Of a stretch of DNA of 64,000 nt, positions 1 to 15,100 are shown piece after piece. The notes below the pieces were generated by a model. It was given only the letters and a program-made list of their open reading frames with translations, was not told the origin of the DNA and ran no database searches. The stretch is from the NCBI GenBank assembly GCA_034231615.1, contig CM067318.1:40269237-40333236 (forward strand). Reading direction: 5' to 3'. This DNA comes from Meghimatium bilineatum (Eukaryota > Mollusca > Gastropoda > Stylommatophora > Philomycidae). Each line of letters opens with the position of its first letter. The first letter of the stretch is position 1. A program made the translations under genes and the position numbers.

Positions 1-786
1 CAAGATTACACACCTTTCATAAATACGCAATTTTGAGAGCTCGAGCATACAGTCTGGAAAGTCATGTCTCGTGTCATGTCAAAGTACATTAGTCTCTTAT
101 GCAGATGATTGGCATTCATTCTACAGAGATGTTTATCGTTTTTTTTGCTACAGTAGAAGAAAAATATTAGCCTCTATTCTATTTTCCGTTTTGTTTCATT
201 CTCCCCCACACATTGCTTCTATTTTTTGTTGTTGCTATATTGTAAGAAAAATATTCACATCTATTCTGTTTATTTTTTGTTTTATTTTCATCTGGGCAAT
301 ACCTGGCATTGCTTCTAGTATTATATAATGCTGAAAACATAATTTCTAGGTCTATGCAGCACATATTTAATGGTTAAACAACATATCTCATGCTCCATGG
401 AAAAAAAATCACAAGCAAATTTGTGCTGATTATGTGAGAGCAAACAGAAACAAAGAAACAAACAACATATATTATATAACATTATTTCATATGATTTCAT
501 AACTTACATTAAATTCTATAACATGAGATCACGTTTATTATATTTGACTTCATGTTACATTATATTAATCATTAAAATTTGGCAGTGTATCCAAGGCAGG
601 ACATAGTGATCAGCCTATAATTTTTTGACAGCAATGATTTTCTATGAGAAAAGAATAAATATGTTCTCTAAGTTATTATTGCTTTTTGAACGTACATTAC
701 AGCATACTATATGATATTACCCGGTACATAATATATTACAGCACATTATGTTACAGTACAATTAACCTACTTTGACTTTCTCTTAC
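1..786. other. Intronic sequence, nothing recognised
   Basis: AT-rich sequence 3' of exon 787-904 on the minus strand. No PLAT strand, transposon motif or tandem array was recognised. Confidence 0.5.
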
Positions 787-904
787 TGTCATACACTTCC
801 ACTCTGTCCAGGAACCAATCTGATCCAATATTTGCATCATCGTGTCTGATGAACAGCTTGGTCAACTTGCCAAGGTCTCTAGCTTTAATGTTAAAAATAT
901 CCTC
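787..904 (-). CDS. LOXHD1-like: LOXHD1-like exon 15: middle of PLAT g
   Basis: 118 bp, codons about 804-842. Reads [39 protein letters not shown]. The donor GTAAGAG follows in phase 1. The rest of PLAT g and the 3' end of the gene lie left of the window or were missed in 1-786, where no further PLAT motif was seen. Confidence 0.9.
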
Positions 905-3900
905 CTAAATAATACAACCATATAGATGTGTCAATAAGACAACCATATAGATGTGTCAATAAGACAACAATATAGATGTGTCAATAAGACAACAATATAG
1001 ATGTGTCAATAAGACGACCATATAGATGTGTCAATAAGACAACCATATAGATGTGTCAATAAGACAACAATATAGATGTGTCAATAAGACGACCATATAG
1101 ATGTGTCAATAAGACAACCATATAGATGTGTCAATAAGACAACCATATAGATGTGTCAATAAGACAACAATATAGATGTGTCAATAAGACAACCATATAG
1201 ATGTGTCAATAAGACAACCATAAAGATGTTTAAAAAAAGAGAAGATCAAGACAAAATTAGTATGGCATGGCGTGGGGAAGGAAAACTACTTCAAGTGATG
1301 TTTCATATTTTAAGTCTGAAGGTCAAACTAGTGAGAATATACAATGTTGTATTGTAATCAATGAGGAATGTTTGAAGGATAAACTAGTAATCAATAGAAG
1401 GTGGTACTGCTAGTAGAACATAATAGAAAATAATACTCACGTGGAAGACAGGTAATGAAGTCCTACTGAATGACGACTAAAACACTACACACTATCACTA
1501 ACGGATGTAAATATGATTCTGACACCCGTGACGCTTTCCACAAATTACCACTGGTTGCCCATAGGTGCGATAAAAATCTGAAAGACATCTTGGTCCACAG
1601 CCACCTCAGGTCCTCTGCACCTGACCATTTTGGTACCGTTCGTTGCTCACGTGGTTGTTGTTACACATGTCCTTATGTGGTTCAGATGCGCTCCATCTCA
1701 TTCCCCAAGGCCAGTTTCTCCATCGATGAGGCCTTTACATGTGAACTTATAAATAATCCCGTAATGTTATTTACGTGATCATATGTAAACGCTGTGGTAA
1801 GCAATATATCGGTGAGACTGGCCTTAGACTAAGCGACTGCTTCTGTAACCACCTGCATGCTATCAAACACAGAACACCCACTCCTGTGGCTAATCACTTC
1901 AACGGCGATGGCCACTGTGGTGTCCTTGACATTCAGGTCACTGCCATCAGATCCTGCACCACCGATGATAGATCTAGGTATGCCCTTGAAAATCGTCTCA
2001 TTTTCGAGTTGGGTACCATCAAGCCATTTGGACTCAATTTCGACCACTCTTTCGTTTAGTTCTCGGTCGTATTGGTCTTTGTTACGTCATCATTTTGTTC
2101 CTCTCGTTCCACCTGTATTATCATCTTTGTGTACTTCCGGTTCATATACTTCCAGTATCTATCTAACTACCACATTTCACTCGGATACGCATTTATTTCT
2201 ACTTGTGGTTTTTTTATGTCCGTATCTTTAAAAGGCCTATTGGTCCGAAACGTCGACTTTGTCCTGTTTATTGTCATTTGTATGATTACATTCTGTGTTT
2301 TGTTTTGTTGTACGTACCATATTTACATCCGTTAGTGATAGTGTGTAGTGTTTTAGTCGTCATTCAGTAGGACTTCAATACCTGTCTTCCACGTAAGGAT
2401 AAACTAGTAGATCTATGAGACAAACTATTCAACCTTGTACTGGAGGAGAAATGGCATGACCCAGAAGTCATGCTGAAGTCTGATGTGTCAGGCTAAGATA
2501 CCTCAGCTAAACTGTAAACCATGACACCTTGCTCTCTGGACTATAACCTGCTGATCTGTAGGAGTTTGAGAACAAATGGAAAAGAAGAAGACAGACTATC
2601 ATGAAATGGTAAACCCATTGTAGATAAGATGGATTTATAATGAAACGTTCCTCTTGTTGAACACACACAGCACTTCACCTATGAATGATGATAGCCTTCT
2701 GCATCTTTACAGGCAGTTACAAATGTGGCCAGTCTACATTTTTAATGGACTATAAGGCCCACAAATTGGTTAAATTGCAGATACATAGTTCCTATGTTTC
2801 ACATGAGATTGCTTGTTGAGACACATTGTCTCTATGTTTCACACAAGATTGCTTGTTGAGACACATAGTCCCTATGTTTCACACAAGATTGCTTATTGAG
2901 ACACATAGTCCCTATGTTTCACACAAAATTTCTTGTTGAGACACATAATCCCTATGTTTCACACTAGATTGTTTGTTGAGACACATCATCCCTATGTTTC
3001 ACACAAGATTGCTTGCCTGGGCAGGTTTTATGGAGAAAGTATCTTACATATTTGCACTAACCCTCTCTTGGTTCTGTTGATAATTCAAGGGATAGAACAC
3101 CGATATGCTTGGAAATGTCAAAACTGCAGGAAATACCAAAAGATGGTCTAATACACCAATGACTGCCGTAAAGTCTTCCCCTACAGATTGACTTCATTTA
3201 TACAATTATGTTTACCACTTCTGAGTAGCAGGCTTTTTCTCAAAGCATTAGACACTACTGAGAATTTAAGTGTTCTGGTTATAAAGTAAAACTCTGGAGA
3301 ACATTTATCCCATTGCTCAAAATGATATAAGAGCTCTATTGCTAGTAATTCCTGGGGATGGAAACAAACAATAGTTCTAAACTAGATATTTCATTTGCAC
3401 ACAATGTATAATGTGAAAAGTATATTTTTGACAACAAACACTTGTAATCACCTGGCCCTGTTCAAATTTATTTTTATTCGTTGAGGATTCCTTGAGCTGT
3501 CGTTCTCCTGTGTCCCCCTTCTCACCATAGATATTAATGAATACATTAGCGTCTGTGCCTGCATATCTCTCAGTTCCTGTGTATACTTTCACAACATATT
3601 CAATCTCTGTAAATATAATTAACATTTGATCGTAACTGAAAATTCAATTTGGAAGCTTTACTAATAAAAGAATTGATATTAATATTTCAGAAATATCTCA
3701 TAATAATGATGTGATGAAATAATCCCTTTAGCTGTGAGCAGGTAACTCTTGACAGTCCATAGCCTTTCTGACAAAAGTACAGGTCCTTCTCAGTGGAGTA
3801 ACTTAGGTAACACCCAAACTTGTACAAGCTATGTTGTCCCATAAAAATGGGTTGTATTGGGGGGAGTGATACAAATTATGGAAACATTTTTAGTCCCCAA

Positions 3901-5838
3901 AGGGAGGCATTCCAGTGTACCAGTATCCCAGGATCATCAAGTCCTGCCAGAAGTGAAGCATATTCTTCTGAGCCTACTAGTTCACCATTCTTCTGTAAAT
4001 CTGTTGACACATCTGAAATGATGGCACACATAGAATTCCTTGCCATCTAAGAATTAGCCACAAACGGGCAAGAATGCAATGTCTGCTGGCATGCACCTCA
4101 TTGTCATCCATGGGGACCATTTGACAGAAGACAAAAGTAAAAAATCGGGACAAGACAAACAGTGTCAATGATGGTTTTTCACAGGTGACAGGTTTTCAGT
4201 CTAAATTTCCTTAGTTTCCTCCAATGACATGCATGGAATGAATTAGAAGTGCATGCCTCAGTTGTCACAGTGGCATAATGCTGAGGTAAAAATAATTTAT
4301 TCTATCTATCTATCTATTTGCTGAAACCCTTTATTGCCTTTTGGCGTCAGGGGTAGATGAGTTTTCTGGAGACATCGCTGTATCTGTGTAGCATAGCTTG
4401 CTGTGGTATGCTGTCTGATGGTAGTCTGCTGATGAGTGCAAACCATTTTATCTGTTGTATTGGTGTATTCTAAGATTGGTGTGGTGCCGTTTTTTTCGGA
4501 TGTCCTCATTCCTCACCCAGTCTCTTAACGATATTCCTAGGATTCTGAGTAAGCATGCTATTTTAGCTGTCACATGTGTACAAAGTTCAAGATTGGCAAC
4601 ACAGCCATGTGTACATGTGGACAGGCAGCACAGAGTGCCAAACATATACTTCAAGAGTGTTCTGGGCATGAGGCGCTGAGGCATACATGTTGGCTGGGGG
4701 GGGGGGGTGGCGCTGGAATCGGGACTCTATGGGACGCTGTATGAGCTGCAAAAGACAGTGAGTTTTATTAAGGAGACAGAATTACAGATATAGACATGTT
4801 TCAAGTGAACGAGGGAAGGAAGGAAGAAGCTGTCACAAGTTTATGTTTGTCTTGTGCTGTCGTTGTCCATGTTTGGCATAGGTAGCACATCGTTGGCATA
4901 ATAATCGTTTTGAATAATTTATTATTATCAATCAAGTGCCATGTCGAATGGCGTAGGCGATCATGTTTCTCCATGACTTTCTATTTTTTGTGTTGTCAAT
5001 AAGCTCGGTTGGTGAACTTATTATAGGGAAATAAAATTCCAGATTTTGAGATTATACTAGTTAGTGAGTCATCAGACCATATTTATTGCACACAGAACAT
5101 CAGTCAAATGTCCCAGGTTTTCCAGTATGTGCAACTTGATTATTACCAGCTATAGTTCTAAGCAATATTTTTTCTAACCTCGTATTTCACAAAGTGATAT
5201 ACTATACTAAAATACATTTTTATAACATTTATTTTACTTTTAATTTAAAATTATATTATGGTATCTGAGAAAATTTCTTGGTATGTGACGGAAAGATCAC
5301 ATCCTGACATGGATACCTTCAAAATCCTAAGATGGGAAGCATTCATGATTTATTAATAGTCTCAACTTCATTAGAGTGGTCATGTTGTCTGCATACCAGG
5401 CAGGCATCTTCCAAAGAAAAACTGTTCTATGGGGAGTTTTGTACAGATAAGTGATCATTTAATCTTTGCCCCCACATAATCTACATATGAATTTCAGAAC
5501 CAAAAAGAGTACTTTCTCACGATTATGACTTTTTTTGTAAATTATTTAAACTTGTACTTCAATATTTAAATATGTATTTCAATATATTTTCTGCATGAAT
5601 ATATCTACGTTAATTATATTGTAACTTTATTTTGTTAATTTTTAAATATATAGTTCACAATAATGTTTTCCGTGAACTGATGAAGAATACTAGATATTCA
5701 AATTAACAAACAATTAGAACTCTCACCCATGGGTTATACAACATAAAAGTTAAGTCTGTGCTACTGACATTTACTGCACGCATTACTTAGCTTATTTTTT
5801 ATATATGTGCGTGAGCACGAGCTGTGTGTGTGTGTATG

Positions 5839-5880
<42 letters not shown>

Positions 5881-5975
5881 CATACATACACGCACGCGCA
5901 CACACACACACACACATATATGCACACACACATATATATATATACACACACACACAACATGTCTGTAAGGTCGTA

Positions 5976-6018
<43 letters not shown>

Positions 6019-6057
6019 AGCTAAGTAATGCCTGCAGTAAATGTCAGAAGCACATTT

Positions 6058-6136
<79 letters not shown>

Positions 6137-9100
6137 GTATATATATATACACACACACACACACATACAATACACACAACATGTCTGTAAAGTCGTACTC
6201 ATTTGCATTACTGGTGAGACTAGCATACATGAATTGTGGGTATCTAGTATCGACCTGTGTGACGTCAGGGACACTACAACATCTATGAAAAAATCACTAC
6301 TACTGGTGTCAATTATGTAACTCACAGTACAATGAAGTTATCCCTACAATAAAGGTTGGAACTTGTGAATCACATTTATCAATAACATCCTCCATATATT
6401 TATTTCCATTATTAAACACTTATTCCCCCATAAATACATTTCTTCATTCGTGTTTGCCATGGCCCAAAATGGCAATAGAGAATAGCACCAATTTTACCTT
6501 CCATGCATGTTGTAAGAGGCAACTAAGGAGATTTGCAAGTGGATTTAGCTGTCCCATCTCAGAGAGGGTCAAAGTGACCCAGAAGTCATGCTTTTTTTCA
6601 CCTTTATTCAGCAAAAACAAAATGTGTCAGGATGAAAAGGGGCAGATATCACAGTAAAGCTGTAAACCAAGAAACAGTGCATTCCATTCTCTGGACTAAA
6701 TCCTGCTAATCTGCAGGAGTTTGAGAACAAACACAGAAGAAGAATACACTTTGTTCAGCACCATTCTTGGTCACCTAAACAAATACAAGTTAATTCTGTA
6801 GCTTACACTAGATCATGGAAATAAACAGCTTCCAATAATGTCATTTTCCTCTATTGCATGAATTATTCCTTATGTTTAAAAATGTATAGGGGTCTATTAC
6901 TTTTATTGTGATCTAAAGGTTACCACTCAAAGGTTATGTCACAACATGCTATTTTATTGTAACTTCAAGATTACCACCCAGAAAAATGTACCATGATTCG
7001 CCAGTTCCATGATGGAATGACAGCCTGTGTGCAAGATGACGGCGTACACTCAAACCCCTTTCCAGTGACCAACAGCGTCTAACAGGGTTGCGTCCTGGTT
7101 CCGACGCTCTTCAGCATGGTGTCGTCTGCCATGTTAAATGATGCCTTCCGGAATAACAGTGCAGGAAATTGTTTTAGCTATCAAGCTGATGGAGGACTAT
7201 TCAATCTTAGTAGATTGAAGGCCAAGACCAAAACAGACATTGTTCGTGACCTCTTGTTCGCCGACGATTGTGCACTAAATGCTACCAGTCTGAAAGACAT
7301 GCAGGACAGCATGGACCTCTTTTCTCTGGCCTGTGATGCGTTTGGTCTCACCATCAGCACCGTGAAGACTTTAGTAATGTATCAACCAGCGCCAGGCTGT
7401 GATCACATAACCAGTGATCACAGTAAAGGGACAAAATCTTAATACTGCCAATAAGTTTGTATATCTCGGCAGCTCCCTATCACAAACTGCGACAAATGAC
7501 AAGGATGTTGGCCTGCGTATTGCTCGTGTCAGTGCAGCATTTGGGAGAATTCGTGCCAACGTTGGATCAGGCGTGGTCTCAGTCTGACAACTAAGTTGGA
7601 CATGTACCGCGAATTGGTTCTACCAACACTGCTTTATGCTGCATCTTGCTAGACTGTCTATGAGAGACACGCTCGACAGCTAAACTCTTTGCACCTTCAG
7701 TACTTATGAAACCTCATGGGAGTACGTTGGTAGGATTGAGTACCAGACATGGAAATCCTTCAGAAGTCCTGTATGCAAAGCATCTATGCAATGCTGACTA
7801 GGTCCCAACTCCGATGGACTGGCCACATCATCCATATGCCAGACAAGCACTTTCCAAAGAGATTATTCTATGGGGAGCTGTGCGAAGGTAAACGTTCAAG
7901 CGGAGGGCAGAAAAAGCGCTTCAAGGATCACCTAAAAAACTCTCTGCAGCATCGGTACTAGCTGCTGGGAGACTACAGCACTTGATCACTCAGCCTGGCA
8001 CACCGAGATCACTGCTGGCATCACAAAATTTGAAAAAAGAAAGAATACTGCGGGCAATTCACAAGCGCAAAAGGCGAAAGGACAAATCCGAAAATTCTCC
8101 TACAACGAACCTTCAGCACTCCTGCATGCACTGCAATAGGACTTTCTGTGCATGAATCGGATGCATCAGGCACCTACGAACTCACAAGACAAATTAGAAA
8201 TTACCAATTTTTTTTTTCATTGCATTTATTATTTTTTATGCCATGCTCATCTTTGCTTGCGAAGGAGGAACATCATTACCACCCAGAGGTCACGTCACAA
8301 AATGCTATTTTAAAAGACCACATCTATATTTACAGCCAACATGACATTTATAGTGAATACTGTCACTTTAAGATGTGACTGGTCAAACTATGAATCATCA
8401 AATTCACTCCGTTGTCATTTTTAAAAGATAACATAGTGATATTGGGTTGAACATATATATTATTTTTTCAAATCCATAGCACAGCAAACATATTATAGAC
8501 ACCCTGTAGCCTATATATATATATACCACAACAATATTACATTATGGGTATGCATGCAGATACTTACTTTTGCCACCAATAACCTCTGCCAAATATAAAT
8601 AATATTTTTCATGACTATATAGTTAGATATGTTTGTTACTATATATTTACATGAATTGTGAATACACTATGACATCAGTTCACAGCTACTTTATAGACAC
8701 CCTATAAGCTTATTATACATTTCAAGTATTCAGGCATTAGATATGATGATATTAGTCGGAGAAAGGATGAAGAGTTTGGAGAGTTGCCAGACATGTTCAA
8801 TAATAGCCTTTTAAAGGGCACAGAAAAAGAAGACTGGTTGCATAACCTTTTAGTCCCACTACCCAAACCTGGCAAGGATCACACAAGGTTACAAGGCTAC
8901 AGAATAATAACAATGCAGAATACAATAGGCAAGCTGTTGGAAAAAATTGTGGCCTGGAAGGTATCATGTCATCTTGAGAGAAATAAGTGTTTACGAACGT
9001 TGCTAGAAGGGTTATCGCCCAGGAAAGAAAACATGGCAGAATGCAGCCATATTTGCACAGGATGTTTTTGAGGGGTTTGATTCGTGCATGAAGACTCCAT

Positions 9101-12100
9101 TTCATCATGTTTCTTAAAGTGACAGAAAAAAACCTAGATTTTTCTTACTGTCCATGGTATTCTCAGAACTCTTCTGTAGCACTTTAATTCAAATGATGTT
9201 ATTCTCTTGGACAATGACAAATGGAAATGTGAAGCCTGAATTCAGACACAGGGTAGCAAACATAAATCAATGTTTTAACCAAAAAGTCTTTATAAAGAAC
9301 ACAGCATAACCTACAATGAGTAAAGAGTGACTTTGTTCATGAGACATAATACAACTTTTAATTTAACATCTTTTATTTATTTGGGAACAGTGGCCATGTA
9401 CAGTCACTCGCAAAGTAGATCCTAGTTTCAAGTAAGTAAGTCAGTAAGTAAGTAAGTCAGTCCATAAGTCCGTTCGTCCATCAATCTTTACACTGTATCC
9501 CTGTCTGTCCGCCCATCCATCTTTCTTTACACTGTATCCCTTGTTTGCCTTGCAGCGTCAAGGGTAGAAGAGTTCTCTGGAGATGGCATTCCTGTGTGCT
9601 TTTTGTAAACTTGTTCCTGTGGCTTCTTTGATTTCTGTGATCCATCTTTTACATGGTCTGTCTCTGGCTTTATAGCCATTATGTCTATGGTATTTACTGA
9701 CTTCTTCTGAAAACTCTTCACCATTGTTTCCTATGAGTGATATTTCTAGTACTAGTTTCTACACTGTGGGTTCGCTAAGCCAATCACGTGTTGTTTCAGT
9801 GACACTAAATTGTTAAACTGTGTTCTAATCTATCCCATTCAGAAAAGAAATCACATAGTCCATCTAGAAAAACACTGAAACACAGACACTTTGCTTCTGT
9901 TTTGGCAGGCAGATATAGCAAACCGTCGTCTCCCCCCATCGCCCAGAAGGTTTTTTTGTGTTATTCGTGGTTTGAAATAAAAATGACTTCTGGAATTTGC
10001 CCAGCCTCAAGGAAGTAGGGTACCATGTACCAGGGCTCATTCTCTGGGAAGGTCAAGAAGTGATGTCATTGCTATTGTTTTCAATAAATATATTGGATTA
10101 ATAAAAGGTTGAGAAGTGGTGTCATTGCTATTATTTTTATTAAATTTAGTGGATTAATAAAAGGTTGAGAAGTGGTGTCATTGCTATAGTTTTCATTAAA
10201 TATATTGGTTTGATAATGCAACAAGAATAGTATCTCAGTCAAAGCCTTTTGTACTCTGAACCACACTCTGCTAATCTGCAGGTGTTTGAGAATGAATGCA
10301 GAAGATGTATAACAACTAATATTGCACAATGATGTTCATTGCACAATGATGTTCATTGCACAATGATTGCATCATTATGTTCATAAATACATACAAACCA
10401 ATGGTCACAAGTAAACACTGTCAAAAATGGTTCTTCATAACATGAGTTTGTTTAATTAATGTCAGATGAATATATTTATTTTGTGTTCTATATAACTAAT
10501 TCTTAACAGACGTCTGTAGCACTTGTTTTCAAAAGCCTGAATGAAACTCGGGAGAAATGTTCAGCTAGTGGTTTATTTTGATACCTAAGAATTAAGAGCA
10601 ATAAAGCTACTATATCCTAGTGTGCAATGGGGAAAGTTCTTCAGAGTCTTATTTCATACCTAGAAAGCCACAACTCCAGAAGTATGTGATGTTTTGAGAA
10701 GCAACCTCTTATTCAGAGGTGATCAAGTGACATATTCTTTCCAGAACATTGCCTTCATCGTAGATACTCTGAACACCGCTCTGTCCTGGGCAAGCAGGCC
10801 TGCATTGGCCAGAGTCATTTGCACACATTCTTTGATGTTGCTGGTCCATCGTCTTCTTGGTCTTCTTATCATGTCTGGCACTTTGCCCTCCAGAATCAGC
10901 CTTTCGATACCATCATGTTGCTTTAAGTGTCCAAAATACTGTAGCTTCCTTCTTATGATGGCATTTAGAAGTCACCCTTCGTTTACTTTCAGTAATTTCA
11001 AAATGTAAATGTTCTTCTTTTTCTCTGTCCAAGATATTTATATATGTAGGTTCGTTGTAGAGCAGAATTGATTTCCAATGAATTTATTCTTTTGGGTATT
11101 GTCTTGTTTAAAGTCCAAGTCTCGCATTCACATGTTCCCACTGGGAAAACACATGATTTTAAACGGGTTACTTCACTGTTGTTACTACTACTTTGCCACA
11201 AAGAGGGAGTACATACATAAATATAAAGTGCTGTGGGGTTTCCACATGAAGTGCTGTGGGGTTTCCACATGAGAAAATCCTTACTATACATGCATTTCAT
11301 TTACTATGGTTTTACTGTTGAGATCTTCTGCATGGTGGTTGATCTGATGGACCATTTGTGACACATTCTGACATTCCACATGTGGAAGTACAGCAAGTAA
11401 TAACAGGTAACATTCAAATTTTAAACAAAAATTTTTTTACCTTCGAGAGCTCCCTTTGCAGGATTGCCTTTTTCATCTGTTGGGATAAGTTCTCTAACAA
11501 TCAGTTTGTCTCCTTCACTTTTTGAGAACCACTTGTCAATGAAGAACCAGTAATCCTCTGTACCACCCTCTTCCTCCTCCATAACAGCATCCAGTTTTGT
11601 TCTGAAATTAAATATAATATCTGGATTGTTTGAAAATATGTTATGTAATGATCCATGAATGAACTCTAGATAGAAATGTCGAGTGGATTTGATAGTAAAA
11701 TTATCTCAATCAATAGCACACTGGTGTATCATATGGAGGTTTTTGGTTCAGGTATCGGGACAGCCACTATTCAATTGACCACAAACTGTACAAGTAGGCA
11801 TGAATAATAATTAGGAATTGTTATAAAAACCAGAATCTTGTACACAAGACTGTACCTCATGCGGCCACCAACTATTGCATAAATGAGTACTTGACAGCAA
11901 AAATTGAGGACAGTAAACACAGTGAGGAAGAGAGCCTGGCTACTCTCATCTCATCATAAGAGCTAATGCTTCATTATGTAAGGTTGAATACATCTCAGAC
12001 TCTCTTCTACTGCATGAGAGGTCATGGATTACATTATTTACATAGTTGATTTTGATAGAGAAGAAAGAAACACTATTATTTTCATAGACAACCTCTAGCT

Positions 12101-15100
12101 TAAACAGGTGGAAGTGTTTCTTTTCCCAGGAAACATCATAGGCAACCTCTAGCTTAAACATGTGGAAGTGTTTATAAGCCCAGGAAACATCATAGACAAC
12201 CTCTAGCTTAAACAGGTGGAAGTGTTTACTTGCATAGGAAGCACCATAACAGCAAATGGAAAAACCAACAAAATAAATCTAACACATTCAACATAGCATA
12301 TCAGGTCCTGAGGCAGATGTCCGTCATATTCCAAAACAAACAATGAACACGAATACCAAAATACTATTATATACAGCAATCCTTATACCATCACTTTGCT
12401 ACCAATGTCAAACATGGACACTAACAGTGAAAGATTAAAAAAAGAAAACTTACTGTAACAAAAATAACTATTATTTTGTCATAGGAGTCAAATTCCTGTA
12501 CTTAGACATAGGACCTATATTCTAGGTTTTTTTGGTGCAAATTTTAATGCTGTATTTCTATTCAATAAATTTTCACCAATTTTTATGTGAAAGTTCTACT
12601 GGCCTTTTCTTGTTTTAATTAGTGGTTCTTGTTTTTTTTCTTCTTATTTTGCGTGACACCTTTATTTCCATATTTAAAACAAGATTTTACTTTTTAAATA
12701 CATTAATTTGATTACTTCCTTCAATTGTTATCTCGACATCCACAACATAATTTATTTTTGTACATATACGTACACTTCATAAGTGTAAGTATTTGTGTAT
12801 GTGTGTGTGTGTGTGTGTGTATACACAGATTATTTTGTGCAATATAGTGTATATTTAAAATATTTATACATCAGTTATAGATATCGTTTCTGACAAAGGT
12901 GAATGAGTGCCAAAGCACATAATATTTATGACATATAAAAATATTTATATAAAGATCTACATGTTTTTTATATTACTTGTTCTAAACGGTAATTTCAAGC
13001 ACTGCGAATGACTGCTGAATCACGCATTATCCACAGTATTTAACTGATTCAACCTGAGGCATCTCATATGAGTTTCATCTATGCACATTTGTATTATTGC
13101 TTTTAGAAATTTAGACTAACCGGAAGTATTTCTAGCAAGGAAGAAAACAGTTTCTTTGTGAAATTTGAAGTGAATGGCAGAAGTTTACATTGAATTTGTC
13201 TGTTTTAAATGAGGATACCATTGCTATGTAAAGGATATATCACACAGATAGAAAGTGTGCATGAAAACAATCCTTTTGGTACCTTCTAAAATAAACCCAT
13301 AACTATCTCTTTCCTCATTATTGAAATTACCATTCTTGGGCACTTGATGTAAAAACTTGTTATTCAAATGACCACTCTTGGGCACTTGATGTAAAAACTT
13401 GTTATTCAAATGACCACTCTTGGGCACTTGATGTAAAAACTTGTTATTCAAATGACCACTCTGGGTACTTGATGTAGAAAACCTCATTATTCAAATTATC
13501 ACTCTTACTTGATGTAAAAAAAAAACTCATCATTATTCAAATAAACAATATGCTTGAAACAAATATATAAATTTGATGTGTTTTTAATGTAAAAATATCT
13601 TTTGATTAACACTTTACAGTACAAGATTTAAAAACTTACTTTGAACCTTGAAAGCTACTCTTACGCCGTCCCCTGCTAGGAGAAGTTGAGCTACTGGAGT
13701 CTGATTCTTCATCTGACTGATATGTTTCGAGAATGGACTTCCGTCGATTTTGTTGTGACATTCTCCGAGCATCCCGTTTTTTAAGTGGTATCTGTTTCTG
13801 TATCAGCATCTGAGGAAAATAAAAATTAGAGTGTATTACATTACGCAACTTACTAGTAAAATGTCAGTGGAAAATATGCTACTACATTAAGTAACAAACA
13901 GTGTGTTACATCAGTGGAAAATATGTTACTAGATTAGCTAAAAAAAACTGTTACATCAATGGAAAATATGTTACTAGATTAGCTAAAAAAAAGCTGTGTT
14001 ACATCAGTGGAAAATATGTTACTAGATTAGCTAAAAAAAAAGCTGTGTTACATCAGTGGAAAATATGCTACTACATTATGTAAAAAACATATTGTGTTAC
14101 AACAGTGGGACTCTGATACTTTATGTTTTTGTTATGGGACTGATAATTTACAAAACATTGCCTTCACTGCCACTCTGTTAGCATCTTAGTTTTGTGCAAG
14201 TTATTATGCTTCTTCCAGTGTCATATCCAAAAGGTCCGCTCTTATTTCTGGTCATAATGAGTATCTCAGCACGTGAACTGAGCAATATATCTCAGCTGCG
14301 TTTCTCAGCATGTGAACTATATCTCAGTAGGTTGCATTCATTTCTCAGTCAGTTCTCAGTCATTTCTCAGTCAGTTCTCAGTCATTTCTCAGTCAGTTCT
14401 AGTTATACATTCAGGTGAAATATTCTTCCAAGAATGTAGTCTTCATTATGGATGTTCTGAACTCCTCACGATTCAGAGCAAATACACATGCCACAGTCAC
14501 TGCCATTTTAAAACAATCTGAGAAATCTATTATCCATTGTCACCTTGGGTGGTCCTTACTCATTATCATACCTTCCATGTTCTAGTCACATCAATTACTG
14601 TTCTTGATGTGATCTCAGCCCAAGACCCGATAGATATGTTGCCACAGCTCTGCAGATGAGAAGCACTGCCATAAGTCAAAGTGACCAAAACGTCATATTC
14701 TCACACTCTCAAGTCAAGAGTGTTGGGCCAAAATATGTATATATCGCAGGCAAGATGTAAACTATGACAGGATACATTTTGTTCTCCAGACTATATCCTG
14801 TTAATCTGCAGGAGTTTGAGATTGAATGCAGAAGAAGCTATTTAAATCAATATTCTTGTCTTCAACAACAATATAAAATTGATTCTTGATTAGAAACTGG
14901 CTTCAAAGCACACGGGACATTTCCATAAATGTCCACCATACGCTCCAGTAGCCATCCCAGTGTATGTAGACTCAGAGCCCCGGTCAGGTGTTGATTGTGT
15001 GATCTTCGGGACTTTCCAAAAATTTTACTTTTCCTTCCCTCACCTCTAGATACTCCCATTTCTAACATTCTCTGTATGTGTACGTTCTCAGCCTCATTGA

